Positions 48,401 to 59,620 are shown, numbered from the stretch's first letter. The stretch is DNA of 64,000 nucleotides from Lonicera japonica (GCA_021464415.1 CM038470.1:8134394-8198393), one strand, 5' to 3'. A program made the numbers and translations. Notes: generated by a model not told the origin, from the letters alone.

Positions 48401-50200
48401 TTGTTATTTTAACATACATGATACAACGAAAAGGATTTTCATTGATTATTATATTAGACAATGGATCTACAAGTGATATTTTTATGGACTACTCCAAGAT
48501 TGATTACTAATTTCTTTTATTCTAATTTAGTTAATTTTACATGCTAAAAAGATAATTTGTGAAACTGGTTGGAACGGTATATCCGCAAAACCAGCGGTAG
48601 CAACATGTGAACAAAGTGTACGTGTTCCTGACTTAAGATGCCAACATGCTCAATCTTTGTGCCCTTGGCTATACAAATTTAGATACTCCATTATCTACTT
48701 GTGGATATTCAAAGATACCAAATGAGTAATACTTGCTAGTAATTCACGTGGATTCAGGAAAGAAAATTATGGACCCCTTCCCTGCGTATTTCTAACTTAA
48801 AGAAAACTTTAAGTAACAGTAACAAGATCAAGGGGTAGAAAACATACCCCGTCTGATGCGAGAACAATGAACTTATCCCTCTCTGTAAGAACCCGATGAG
48901 CGAATTCGGGAATAGAGATAACTCCATATTCCTTAAGACAGAAATCTCCAAATGCTCTAGCCATCGCTAAACCCGGGGCATCATCAAACGGCAACCAAAC
49001 TCTTGAAACTTCAGGTTCATCTTGCAAAGCGAAAACCCGACCTTTACACCTTTTAATTCTCTCAGCTTCCCCTGTTAAAAGAAGGGGAGGGGGGGATTAA
49101 TTTACTTATAAGCACAATCTGATTCAAAAAGGCGTGCATACAGAGACAAATGGTATTCATTACCGGTTGCATTGATGGGTGCACATTCTCTGAATGTAGA
49201 ACTCATTAATGTACCCGGTTGATAAAACTGGTAAGAATATCTTTTTCCTAAACCAAAATAAAACATACTTGGCAAATCGGGCTTCAAATCAACAGTCAAC
49301 TGAATTGCCACCATTGAATCATTGATATCCTTAGATGCCAAAATTGCTCGAGAATCCCCGATATAACCCATGAAAAGATTTGACCCCTTGCAAACACAAA
49401 CAAAAGGAACTTAGCAAAATTGGAAAATCAAATAAAGATTACAAAAGATCATAAAGACTCTCCACCTGTTTTACTAATGTGACAGCAGTGCTACCACTGC
49501 AAAAGCAATCCAAATTTGGGTGGGACCTCAGCTCTTTGTCCATGGATTTGTATGATTTAAGAAAAGCTTCTCTCCACAATGCATCCACCTTATCCTCCGT
49601 GGAACCATCCTTCTCCGAATCTCCACCGTCGGATTTGATATTCCCGCTGCAACAAGTACTGGCAGTGGTGGACCCATTGTTGCGCTTTGAATCACAAGAT
49701 TGCAAGAAGGAAAAAAGCTTTAATGGCAATGTATCCCTTACTTTGCGAGCAACAAGATGGCCATGTGGACCATGGCCGTCAAAAACCCCGCAAAAGGTAA
49801 CATCATCTGACATGAAATCCTACAAATACAGAGATGTTCAAAAGCATTAAAAAGTTGAACTCCAGTTAAAACTAGATTAATATGAATTGTTGGGAAAATT
49901 TAGCGTAATAAATAACCAAACTGAGATTGTAAATCCCAGTAGAGGAGCATAACTTACTTCCCAAACAATCATGGCATCTTGATTTATGCCCTTTCGACCC
50001 TGCTGGGTGAAAATACAAGAAGCCCGGCTCTTTCCATTTGTGAGAATCCGGTTAGGCATGGAAGCCAAATGCTGCAAAGTGGTGGCATGGTCGGAAAATG
50101 TTCTTCTAGTTCTCTTTCTCCTACACATAGTGATCCCCAAGCAAGAAGGAGAAATTACCTTTCCATTGCTCCGATTACTGGTCGAAACACAACATCCCAT
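45498..50200 (-). CDS. Protein phosphatase 2C, clade E type, 5 exons
   Basis: Ser/Thr phosphatase needing Mg/Mn. Exons 50200-49958, 49819-49466, 49386-49269, 49071-48848 and 45971-45498 give 470 aa with all junctions GT-AG and in phase. It starts MGCCVSTSNRS: Gly2 and Cys3/4 fit N-myristoylation and palmitoylation at the plasma membrane, as in clade E. Catalytic motifs run in order: FTQQGRKGINQDA, VFDGHGPHGH (metal-binding Asp), CSGSTAV, MGYIGDSRAIL, DDAPGLAMARAFGDF, VLASDGVWDVL (split by intron 4), and KMDDCAVVCLFL. The last ~110 residues are acidic and Ser/Asn-rich. Arabidopsis relatives from memory are At1g03590 and PP2C52 (At4g03415). Intron 4 (45972-48847, 2876 bp) contains a whole DUF7086 gene and a hAT MITE. 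Confidence 0.95.
46584..47414 (-). CDS. DUF7086-domain protein, nested in PP2C intron 4
   Basis: Intronless. The frame opens at 47438 (MVLFLNFN), but the start at 47414 (MANQQEINRKRKNN, 276 aa) is the more usual N-terminus, so I use it. The N-terminal half is low-complexity: LTLSLSLPP, an EAR-like LxLxL motif, then proline runs (PPPPPPP). The C-terminal ~160 residues form the plant DUF7086 domain: PFLWATTHRATVHSL, then two CxxC pairs (QCKRCE and TCELCKQ) that could bind a metal, and the conserved end LGQMLGCCTLDQLKYFCKHT, KNHRTGAKDRVLYLTY, LCKQLDP. The function is unknown; the EAR motif hints at a nuclear or repressor role. It lies wholly within an intron of the PP2C gene on the same strand. 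The frame is undamaged, which argues against a pseudogene. Confidence 0.9.
   Translation of the reverse strand: MANQQEINRKRKNNTGEEDQPLTLSLSLPPTTHHYQEPPLQSAMALSLRPPSNSLQSLLMPPPPQLPLQISPSHPIYVPSMVPPPPPPPKNVGFSRVSRSRRNSYKSLRERKSYSVPAPFLWATTHRATVHSLSFLLSNQIFKISGSVQCKRCECIFEIEYDLVDKFNEVATFIAKNKGDMHDRAPSEWMNPVLPTCELCKQENNVKPIIADKKKCINWLFLLLGQMLGCCTLDQLKYFCKHTKNHRTGAKDRVLYLTYLGLCKQLDPNTIGHFDH
47734..48145. mobile_element. hAT-type MITE in PP2C intron 4
   Basis: 412 bp. Ends GAGGGGTGTT and, reversed, TAGGGGTGTT; flanks CTTTTAAC and CTTTAACC, a near-match duplication. The interior is rich in GGTTCGGTT and GGTTTGG words with an (AT)n run at about 47827-47848. Lies upstream of the nested DUF7086 gene. 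Confidence 0.7.
48146..48847. other. 5' part of PP2C intron 4
   Basis: Intron sequence, probably also overlapping the promoter side of the nested gene. Nothing else recognised. Confidence 0.45.
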
Positions 50201-51700
50201 TTTCTCAGACCCAGAAAGAGAACATCCGATGGAAAATCAGGGAGAAGGCTCTCTCTCCTCTACCTTGATTAAGCACAGATCTCACAAATTCCCAAATCAG
50301 ATGGGATAGTCAACGGAGCAGAAGAGTGTTGAAACGCCAAAGATTCTTACGCAGCAAACCATTGCACTTCTAGTACATAATATGGTAAAAGTAGGGTCCA
50401 ATTTATTATAGTCAAATGTCAATACCGGTGAAGAAGACTGAATCAACGACCAACCCAGCTAAATAAAACGAGAAGACAGTAGTTAATTCATTTGTTTATT
50501 CCATAATTCAGCAACAAGAGGCTGAAATTCTGCAATACTTAGCAAAGTCACAAGACGAAATAAACAGTCTTAACAGATCTTGCATGTGAATAGGGAATAT
50601 AAAATAAACAAACCTTGCAAGGGAATCTCATTTTATATAAATCAAGTGGAGGATTTCATGCTCATATATCCACAAACAACTAGTATAAAATTTGACGTTG
50701 AAGAAGACAAGAAGACAAGAATTATGGAAGTGTATAGTCCAAGAACAACCATAAAACACAACGGAAAAACGAGATACTCCATTCAGTTGTCAATTTGTCA
50801 TAGGCTTAATTAGCCACAATAATTATAATTAATTTGTTCCTTTTTATGAACAAAGTTCAGATCTTATCTAACCAATGATCGAACTTCCCAACACTAGAAT
50901 AACTAAAAAATAATATGTGAAAGAAGCATATATATATATATATATATATATCTCCACAGGACGGCTGCAAAAAAATTTAAAGAAAAGGACCTACCAGAAA
51001 TTTTGAGTGAGTCTTTTGTATCTTACCTTACGCTCTTGATATAAATCCCTATAACATAAAGAGAAGAACATACTTACATTTATTATTGGGGAAAAGCCTA
51101 TAAAAAGAGAGTACAATGCGCTCACACTTGGATTCTTCTCTCTTCAAAGAAAAAAAAATGAATCATCAAAACAAAAATAATATTACAAACGAGAAGTAGA
51201 TGGTGGAGAGATCAAGCAATGATATTTGGTAATTTTGTGGAAATTAAGTTGATAAAAATTAAGATCAGACACGATGGATGCTCCTAAAATTTTAGGAGTG
51301 AACAAATTAAATTTCAATTTTGAAGTCTGAAGTAGAGAGAGATTCGAAAAATATTAAATGAAGCGCAAAAACAATCTTAGCTGAAACAATCGCATTAGCA
51401 GAAATTGAAAAACACATACATGAAGTTGAAGTTTGGGAGTTGGAACATTGAGAAAGTTAGAAGATGAAGAAATGATTGGTGAAGCAAAATAATCAGTAAA
51501 AGAGAATGAGAAGAAAGAGGTGTCTGTAGAAGATCGAGTACCTTGTTGTTAATAAGTTGAAGTTTTGGTGTTGAGTTGAGTTGAGTTGAGAAAGATGAAT
51601 AGGAGTGGTGAGAGATTATAGTAAAGCAGGAAGGAAGGAAGGAAGATGGATGCATTAATTGCAAAAGCAAGCAAAAGTAAGAGAGAGAGTGAGTGAGTTG
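50201..51700 (-). other. Probable PP2C 5' UTR exon(s) and leader intron
   Basis: On the minus strand about 51700-51542 is a CT-rich leader-like sequence (CTTCCTTCCTTCC, CAACTCAACTCAACTCAAC) ending AACAACAAG before GTACTC, a fair donor. A possible acceptor, GCTGCGTAAG, lies near 50346 ahead of pyrimidine-rich sequence leading to the ATG at 50200. This would be a 1.2-kb leader intron. Inferred only; an (AT)n run lies at about 50930-50950. Confidence 0.35.
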
Positions 51701-52421
51701 GCCTGCCGTTAAGTATTAGGAGGGGATAGCCCTCTAGCCGTGAAGTGCCGGTCCAAATGATGATAAAGATTTACGTTATCGGCTTGTATTCTACGCTCTT
51801 TACATGCGCGTGCACTCCCCCTTTTTCTTTTTACTATTTTTGTTTATAATAAAAAACATTTACATCCAATTAACTAAAATTTAACACAAATTTATAAATA
51901 TTGTAGTAAGACTACACCGGATGTGACATAAGCATAGCTATACGGGTGTGCCAAACCCGAATAAAATATTAGCTTTAAAAAAAAGGCCTAATTAAACTGG
52001 TGACCATTACCCGTATAAATTCATTATTCTTCTTCTTCTTCTTGGAAAGAGAAATAAAATAAGAGAGAGGGATCTATGGAAGATGCTGGCCATTTCTTCT
52101 CCTTCTTCTTGATACCATTCCACCAATCACGACGGTTCAATATGTCATTTTAATATGCTTATTTGCCCTTCACATACACATACAGAGAGGGAGAGAAAGA
52201 CGAATCTATGAAAAAATTGAAAAAAAATGCATATAGGTCGATATGATTCATATGAGTGTGTCACAACCATATGTTTTTTTTTAAAAAAAATTATACGAGC
52301 TTAAGACAACCGTATAACTTATACTAGTATATTTCACCTATATAACTTATACTAGTATATCTCACCCGTATAAGTAAAATTTAAAAATATAATAAATTTA
52401 CCATACCCACTATAAATATTA
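51701..52421. other. Gap with a 28-bp tandem repeat
   Basis: Non-coding. At 52311-52370 a 28-bp unit (TATAACTTATACTAGTATAT core) is repeated about twice. A (TTC)n run lies at about 52026-52044. Confidence 0.55.
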
Positions 52422-53266
52422 TGTTGGTGCTAAAAATTAGGAAGGTATTTTAGACTACATAGTCAAATGAGCGGATCAAATGATTAACACAATAAATGCA
52501 ACAAACTCAACAGAGATAAAATTGTATAGAGGAGGTTGGTCTTGTATGAAGATGTGAGTTAGTTCTCATCTGGAAAATAGAGCTAGGAGCTCAGTTTACT
52601 TTATATTAATGATGAAAAAAATAATTATTACAAACTCACAAAAGCCTTTCCAGTTATTCTACCCTCACAACGTTACAATAAGAGTGTATTCAAGCTACAC
52701 AAGTTCTGCCTTCTCTATTCTAGGAGCTCTACTGAGTGCTCTGAACCTCTATTTCTCTTTTGTTTTATTGCTTTTGAACGCTAGGTTGTTGAAAGAAGTA
52801 AATGCTTCTTGTATATATATGACTGAGAAAAAACGTATAGCGAGAGCTTTCAGAGCAGGTCTGAGGCCATACTTCAATCATTACCAACTCTAACATTGCT
52901 TATCCATAAATTTTAATACATTAAATGCAGTTGGTATGCATTTAATTAAAGTGAGAGGAGTTCTGTGTGCTCTACAGAGTATGTGGTAATCGCTCATATT
53001 TCTACAAATTACTCTAGTAGAGTGGTTGGGTGAGAGGGAGCTCTAGAGCTCGCCAAAAAAGCTCTAGAGTCTGAGCTTCGCAATTTGCTGTATATAATCA
53101 ACTCTCGAATTAGTATCTAATTCTTGAGGAGCTCTAACCTTCTTACTATGACCTAACAAGACTCCTCTGAGCTCCTCGCATTGGGGCAGGTCTGATAGCT
53201 GACATGGACGGCCACGCGTTAGCTCGTGATTGGAGGGGCAAATTGGATTAATTATTTGCACTATCA
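52422..53266 (+). mobile_element. Solo LTR, family copy 3
   Basis: 845 bp, TGTTGGTGCTAAAAATTAGG to TTTGCACTATCA. Flanks TATTA and TACTC share three of five bases, so the duplication is eroded or lost. Aligned with the other copies through CATTTAATT, GTGGTTGGGTGAGAGGGAGC, GAGCTCTAACCTTCTTAC and TGATAGCTGACATGG. Internal TATATATATGACTGAG is the likely LTR TATA region. Confidence 0.8.
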
Positions 53267-53280
53267 TACTCTAATAATTA

Positions 53281-53570
53281 AAAGTCTGTTGGATAACCGT
53301 ATAAAAAAAAGAAGATAAAAATATGTTATTTTTATAAAAAGTTAAAAAATAAGTTGAAACATGTGGTAAGATATCTTTTTATTTATAACTTTTTTCATGA
53401 AAGATTTTCTTTAATTTCTTTACAAAAAATAATAAAATGCGAAAGATATTTACTCATAAAAATGAGTATGAGATGGAGAGCATATGATTACATACCTTAA
53501 CTTATTTTTTATTTTCTTATACAAATCAAGTATTTTTCTTATCATTTTTCACATTATTATCAAATGGAAG
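53281..53570. mobile_element. Tourist-like MITE (family copy 2)
   Basis: 290 bp, flanked by TTA (53278-53280 and 53571-53573). Ends AAAGTCTGTTGGATAA and, reversed, CTTCCATTTGATAA. Shares its interior with the copy at 6643-6924. It abuts the solo LTR. Confidence 0.7.
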
Positions 53571-53852
53571 TTAAGGATATTATTATGTTGAAAATATTAA
53601 TTTGTATTATGAAAATGAATAATCTTCTAAATAAATAAGAATATTTGTTGATTTAATGTCTAATTTGTCAATTTAATTATCATCGTCTAAGAATTACCCA
53701 AATTTATTATTACTTATATTAAGAATCAAAGTTAATATTCCTCACAAAAATTAAATTTTGTAAAAAAAAAAAGTAATAACTTTTAGAAATTTAATGTAAA
53801 CTTGAGTGTAATCAAATAGCAGCTTCTTTTTTTCATATGGGGCAATTAAAAA

Positions 53853-54490
53853 AAGGGCTTATTAGAGAAAATTTTCACACTAAAGCCAAGAAATAAATTT
53901 TTTTTAAATAAAGGGCCTATTTTTTTTTTTATTTTATTGATAATATGACATGTGTCTTTTTTTTTTCATTATAAAATGACATCCCAACTCTTAAAATAAA
54001 CTAAAAAATACCAATATGCATTAAAATATGGACTGCAATATGAACTTTGCAGTCTATATTTAACTGCAATATGAACTTTGCAGTCCATATTTCACTGCAA
54101 TGTGAACTTTGCAGTCGATATTTTTAGTGCAAAGTTCATATTGCAGTCTATATTTTACTGCAATGTGAACTTTGCAGTCCATATTTTTAGTGTAAAGTTC
54201 ATATTGCAGTCCATATTTCACTGCAATATGAACTTTGCAGTTCATATTTTACTGCAATATGAACTTTACAATCCATATTTTTTGTGCAAATTTCATAAAA
54301 AGGGGTAATTTAGGTAATACATAATATATTTTTATTAATTAAATGATATTTAAATTTATTCAAATACATTCATTTAAAATATAAAATAAAATAGGCCTTT
54401 TACACTAATTACCAATTAAAAATAGACCCTTCATTCAAAAAAATATTATTCATTGAATTTTTGGTAAAAATCAATGTATAATAAACCCTT
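53853..54490. repeat. Inverted-end element carrying a palindromic array
   Basis: The left side (AAGGGCTTATTAGAG at 53853, then GGGCCTATTTTTTTT at about 53918) and the reversed right side (AAGGGTTTATTATAC ending at 54490, and AAGGCCTATTTTATTTTA near 54395) mirror each other. This suggests a MITE whose centre is the array at 54032-54296. No target duplication is clear. Confidence 0.5.
54032..54296. repeat. Array of nine 31-32-bp units built on a 22-bp near-palindrome
   Basis: Units start at 54032, 54063, 54094, 54126, 54157, 54189, 54220, 54251 and about 54283. Each holds ACTGCAATATGAACTTTGCA followed by GT or a close variant, whose ends ACTGCAA and TTTGCAGT are inverted copies, then TATATTT/CATATTT spacers. 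Units 4, 6 and the degraded last one are in the opposite orientation (AGTGCAAAGTTCATATTGCA). The array can fold into many alternative hairpins. Short open frames on both strands are by-products of the repeat. Confidence 0.93.
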
Positions 54491-56080
54491 CTACCTAATA
54501 TCTAATTTTCATATCTAATACATACTAATAGCACACGTAATCTATTATTTAGGGTAAAATTGGTTAAAAACTTAAAATATGTCTTGTATTATTAACCGAA
54601 TTTTTTTTAGAAAAAATTAATAAAATGAAATTTGAGCTAATTATTCGTGAAACTCCTCCCAAGTCCCACCACAGAAGAATAAGCGTGGTGTTAGCGTAGT
54701 TGCCGTGGGAAATGAGAGAGAAAAAGACACGCCACCCTGACAGAGAGAGAGGTAAAGTGGGCTCCACGGTGACGTGGCACTGAGCCAAATTAAATACTTT
54801 TTCACTGCTAAGTCCACAGCAAAAGTCACCCCTAGTCCATGTTTTCTCACTCTTATCTATTTCTCTTTCTCCCTTCTTTTTTTCTGTTTTTTTAAATCAT
54901 CTCCACAGATGTGACTAACAAACTTTTGTACATTTTGATTATTCTGTATTTATAAACAGTGTAAACCTCAAATTACGAGAAACTTTTTATTTATAAGAAT
55001 TTGACTTCAAAATTTTGAATAATTTTACGTGTTAAAAAAAAAGGTTGATATAAAAAATTGATACTATATAAATATGACAATTACTCTTTAATATTGGATA
55101 TATTAAATGACTAATTTTAACATACTTTAACTTATAATGAAAAAACTTAAAAGATAAATATTAAGCTTGTATGATATAAAAAGAGTAAGTTTACCATTTT
55201 CTTACATTTTAGTTATATAACTTTGCTTCACTCGCATGAGTTATAAAGTTGTCAAATACTCTTATCCAAAAAAAAAAAAACAACGATACAAAGGTAGGAG
55301 TCTCATATAGCCAATTTTTTTTTTTTAAACTCATAACATGGTGGGAACCTCATATTAGCTATATTTTTTTTAATGCTCCACACTCATATGAAGATAACAC
55401 GCTCGTATGAGTGTTTTTATACTATATTTGCTGTGTAAGATTTGAAAACTTGCTAACCAATTAGCAAGTTCACTTTTAAATTTTACAATATCCGACGTTA
55501 ATGCTTTTAGTTAAAATGAAATGTGAAATAATTCTTTTAACTAATAGATGGTGGATATATTAGTGCAAGTTTTTTATGTCAAAATTTTATATCTATGTAG
55601 AATTACTCAAAAAAATTCATAATTAAATTCAATAACTCTAAATAAACATAAATAGTTGACATATTTAATATAATCATTATATTTTAATTAAAAAAAATTA
55701 AATCATATTATATTTTAATTAATAAATAATTAATACATTAATATATCTTTTTTTTTTGATATTCCGAATCGAAAAATAACTTACTATTAAAGTGCTCTAA
55801 ATGATTTCTCTCTCCTTCTCTACTTTCCTTTCCTGTCGTCTCTCTTTTTCACTTTACATACTCTAGCTTTCTTTTCTTTTCTTTTTTCTTTTTAAAATAA
55901 AATTATTATTTGTTAATAATATCTCTTCCAAGTTGAATGATGGGTGGAGAGAAAGATGATGGGCTGGGCTTGAGGGCCCATTGAGTGTAGATCTACCCTC
56001 ATGGTCCCAGCCTACATATATATCGCACATGTGTATTTTTTTTTCACTTTTTTCCTTTCGTTGGGGGAAGAGGGGTGATG
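54491..56080. other. Gene-poor gap with a decayed MITE
   Basis: No gene recognised. 55161-55509 resembles the MITE at 58761-59257 (ACTCGCAT, TTTAGTTATATA, AAATTTTACAAT and CCGACGTTAATGC near its right end) and is probably a decayed copy. AT-rich elsewhere. Confidence 0.4.
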
Positions 56081-56620
56081 TAGGGTTGGGGTGAACATGA
56101 ATCAAATTGAATCCATCAATCTAAACTAATCTAGTTTATTTTTTTTGGATTTCATGTATTAATTAGATTGGATTGGTTCTATTTTTGAAAAATAGAAAAT
56201 TATTAGACTGATTTCAATTTTGAAATTGTGTAAACTGAACCAAACCTATTCAATTAGTGTATATTTTTTTTCCCCTTAAAGTGTTATATTTCTCTGTGTT
56301 TTTGGTGATCATTTGCTACTCTTTGTTTGAGATTATGATTACAAGTTATTTAGTTTTATTTTGTCAATTTCCTATACTTGCTTATTTGGAAAAAAATAAT
56401 TTTTTTGAAATAGTTGGTATATTGCCAATGTGTTGTGTTGGTTCCCTCGTTTTACTTATTCAATTAGATCATATTGGAACTGATCCAACATAACATTTAA
56501 TTGATTTGATTGGTAGGACATTGCGGATCAAATTAGATGCCAAACTCTAAAACTAACATCAAAGTGAATTAAATGCAGATAATTTAAAAATCACCAAATT
56601 AGATCAGATATCCACTCCTA
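56081..56620. mobile_element. Possible decayed hAT-like element
   Basis: Left end TAGGGTTGGGGTGAACATGA; reversed right end TAGGAGTGGATATCTGAT. Interior rich in GATTGGATTGG/CCAAATTAGATC words like the hAT MITE at 43209-43844. Flanking 8-mers do not match, so limits are uncertain. The 78-aa frame inside has no domain. Confidence 0.4.
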
Positions 56621-57133
56621 GATAGATAAGCTACACAAGTTGTGGATAGAGATCTATGCCCAATGACGGAAGGGGGTGGAGGAGGAAATTCGAACCCAAG
56701 TATCCTACGTGAACTCTTTCAATGAATTAAAGCTTGATTTCCATGTGCTTCTCATTCTCTATTTTATTCAATTTTTGGGGGGTCGAATCTAACTATTTTT
56801 CCTAGTATTAAGGTAAATGGATCGACTTAATTGACTTGAATTTCAACTAATATATTAAAAACATATGGGCAATTTTCGTGACTTTAAGTTGAAATTTTCT
56901 CCATTTTAGTGTTAAATTGTTTTTAAGTAAAAAATAGAAACTAGACCTAAAGTTCTTTACACTCATTATTGGATATTAATTGAATAGAGACGTCTACAAT
57001 GTAGATTTTCTATGGTGGAAATTCAAGTAGTAAAACTTTTTTCCTTATGGGCGAATCTGCATTTTTATTGATATACTTTTTCTTTGTTGATGATATAAAT
57101 CAGACAATGAAAAAATGAATTATATTAGAGTAA
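56621..57133. other. Gap without recognised features
   Basis: AT-rich non-coding sequence. A GGGTTCGAATTTCC word (minus, about 56680) is a possible B-box-like or primer-site-like remnant, unsupported by other structure. Confidence 0.35.
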
Positions 57134-57145
57134 TGTATAAGAATA

Positions 57146-57534
57146 GCTAAGCTATAAAGAGGGATTCCCTCATTTTAACAAAAAAAAAGGGATGACCATT
57201 TAGAGAGGTAAATTGATGAATTTTTTTATGAAAATTTGTAGAAATGATATATATAATGAGTAGATTACCTCCACAAAAATTCATAGAAAAATTCAACCTA
57301 AAAGTGGGTGTTTTGAAAAATTGATATATATGTACATTTTTTACCGTTAAAATTTTTGATGATCATTTCACCCACTTATAGGTTGAATATTTTTTTGAAA
57401 TTTGGTGGAAGTGATCTACTCATAATATAGATCATCCCTACAAATTTTCATAAAAAAATTCATCGATTTACCCCTCTAAATGATCATCCCTTCTTTTTGT
57501 TAAAGTGAGGGAATCCCTCTTCATAGCCTAGCTC
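57146..57534. mobile_element. Hairpin MITE with 12-bp target duplication
   Basis: 389 bp whose two halves are inverted copies over most of their length: GCTATAAAGAGGGATTCCCT at the left and its near-reverse at the right, and matching TTAGAGAGGTAAAT, TTCATAAAAAAATTCATC and TAGGTTGAA blocks further in. Flanked by an exact 12-bp repeat TGTATAAGAATA (57134-57145 and 57535-57546). A long duplication with a near-complete hairpin suggests a foldback or MULE-type MITE. Transcripts would fold into a long double-stranded RNA. Confidence 0.88.
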
Positions 57535-57546
57535 TGTATAAGAATA

Positions 57547-58760
57547 AGTGACTAATCTACCCAAAATAAATTAGTTTTGGGTTGAATGTTCCAAACTCTA
57601 ATATGGTGTCAGATATAAGGTTATTCACCATATCAAGGCCACATAAGCTCAATGTCACCCAATATAAATAGTCAACGTGTTAGGTTCAAAATTATGTCAC
57701 ACGTTCCCAAAGCAATCTATAAGAATAAAGGGTTACTCCACCAAAAACAATTTGGTTTTGACTTAGATGCTTCAAAACTCTAATAATCTTACTACTGACT
57801 AATGATATACACAACGTAAAAGTCTTGTGGCATAATATCATCCATCTCTCTATTCCTAAAATGCAAGCAATGGGCAGATTCAAGAGTTCAATTGAGAGAA
57901 GGTGACTTGAATTTGAGTACGTTAAGTGAACTCACACTCCCTCAACTGATCAATTGGGTTAAAATCCGGATCTTCCTACCATCTGTACCGATTTTAATAT
58001 ATTATTTATTTGATCAGATTTAGATATATGCAACATAATTTGGTCTATACCAAATTTGTTAAATGACTTGTTGTGAACTACCGCAAAATCTGGACCACGC
58101 AAGAAACAACTTGTAACAATGCAGGCAATAGTTTGTTGGGGTTGAAACACGCCATTAATGTTAAAGAATTTGTGTGTGGAATCGTTGAAATTAAATGACT
58201 GGCATTGATGATTTTGGTCACAAGTTTTCTGCTATCCAACTGATCGAAACCCTAGTACAAGCCCAGCCAGCTCAAAGATCACGAGATCCACTTTGATTTT
58301 TTATTTTTCTTTTTCTTTTTTCCTTTGAATTTTGTTAGACAAAGATCCACTTGGTTTGTGTGGTATATATATAAAGAACAGTGAATGAACTGTCCCCGAG
58401 AAAATAAAAAAGAAAACAAGGATTTAAATCAAGTTGGGGACTTTGTAAAAAAGAAAGTGTGTGGTGTGAATATTTGGACTTACAAGATGACTGCACTTAA
58501 TATTATTGGTGAGGATCAATAATTCCTATTTAAAGATTGTAGGTATTTGACCTATGTCACACGTGGAGTCAAACGGCCTTTACTTTTCCTTTTTTTTTTT
58601 TTTGTTAAAAACGATGATTGTATTTGAATTATTGAAAATTCAGTGAAAATTATTTAATGTAAAAAAGTATTATAATTATACAACTGTCTGGTCTTGTTTG
58701 GTTGGTATAAGAAATCGTGCAAATATACATAACATTTTACTTACAAATCAGAGTCTCTTA
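57547..58760. other. Gap with retroelement-like remnants
   Basis: 57560-57800 holds CCAAACTCTAATA, CACGTTCCCAAAGC and ACTCCACC words that also occur in LIP1 intron 1 (540-690), suggesting fragments of one dispersed LTR-like repeat. No gene recognised. Confidence 0.35.
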
Positions 58761-59257
58761 GAGCATTCATAGCGGGTATGGTAAATTGTTAAATTTACTA
58801 TACCCCTCACACAATAAAAATGAATTTAATAGACAAACTTATATTATATGATAGAGAGAGAGAGAGAGAGAGAGAACAAACTTGCCATTTGTTTAAATTT
58901 TAGTCATATAGCTATTCTTTACTCGCATCACTCATACCGCTACACGAGACTCGTATCAAAATAAATAAATAAAAACATATGGGTCTGGGTCACTCTTATC
59001 AATTTTGAGCTAAAAAAATAAATAAGAAAACGAGAAGAATTTCATCACAAGTACTCGTATGAAGCATTTTCTTATTTTTTTTTTTTAGCTCTTCACTCGT
59101 ATGAATCATTTTCTTATTTTTTTTAGCTCAAAATTGATACGGGAAAAGCACAATTGTATGAGTATTTTTTATGTTATATCCGCTATGTAATGTCTCAAAA
59201 TTTAGTAAGTAATTTTTAAATTTAACTCTAAATTTTACAATTACGCTGTTAATACTC
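58761..59257. mobile_element. Tourist-like MITE, 497 bp
   Basis: Flanked by TTA (58758-58760 and 59258-59260). Ends GAGCATTCATAGCGGGTAT and, reversed, GAGTATTAACAGCGTAATT. The interior has a (GA)n run (about 58853-58875) and two ACTCGTATGAA-TTTTCTTATTTTTTTTAGCTC repeats at about 59056-59130. Confidence 0.72.
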
Positions 59258-59620
59258 TTACAATATTTACAAGTAATAAATTACACAATTAACATGCTAT
59301 TCAATTATTAGTTATATTTAGTTGTTTTGAGCTGTTCAAATTTTGAGTTGTTTACATACGTGAAAATTATTGATAAAATTGCAGTTGAAATTAATTTGAC
59401 ATTAATTTATATAAGATATACATCTCAGAACTAATTTAAATGCTCGTAATTATTGGGACTTTTTTACCCTAGAGTGCAAAATAATCCAATATTTGACTTC
59501 TTCCCACCTCTCAATTAATTAAGAAAAGTAAAATTTTAAAATTTGATTATGAACTTAAAATAACTAAATTCATGTTAATTAAAATATTTAATAGAGAGAT
59601 GGAGAGCATTAAACTCAACT

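Noticed and set aside
49479..50309. Plus-strand frames over PP2C exons 1-2
   Set aside because: Antisense shadows; the minus-strand exons carry all catalytic motifs.
54032..54296. CRISPR-like array
   Set aside because: The repeats alternate orientation, spacers are a few AT bases rather than unique 30-mers, and the host is a plant.
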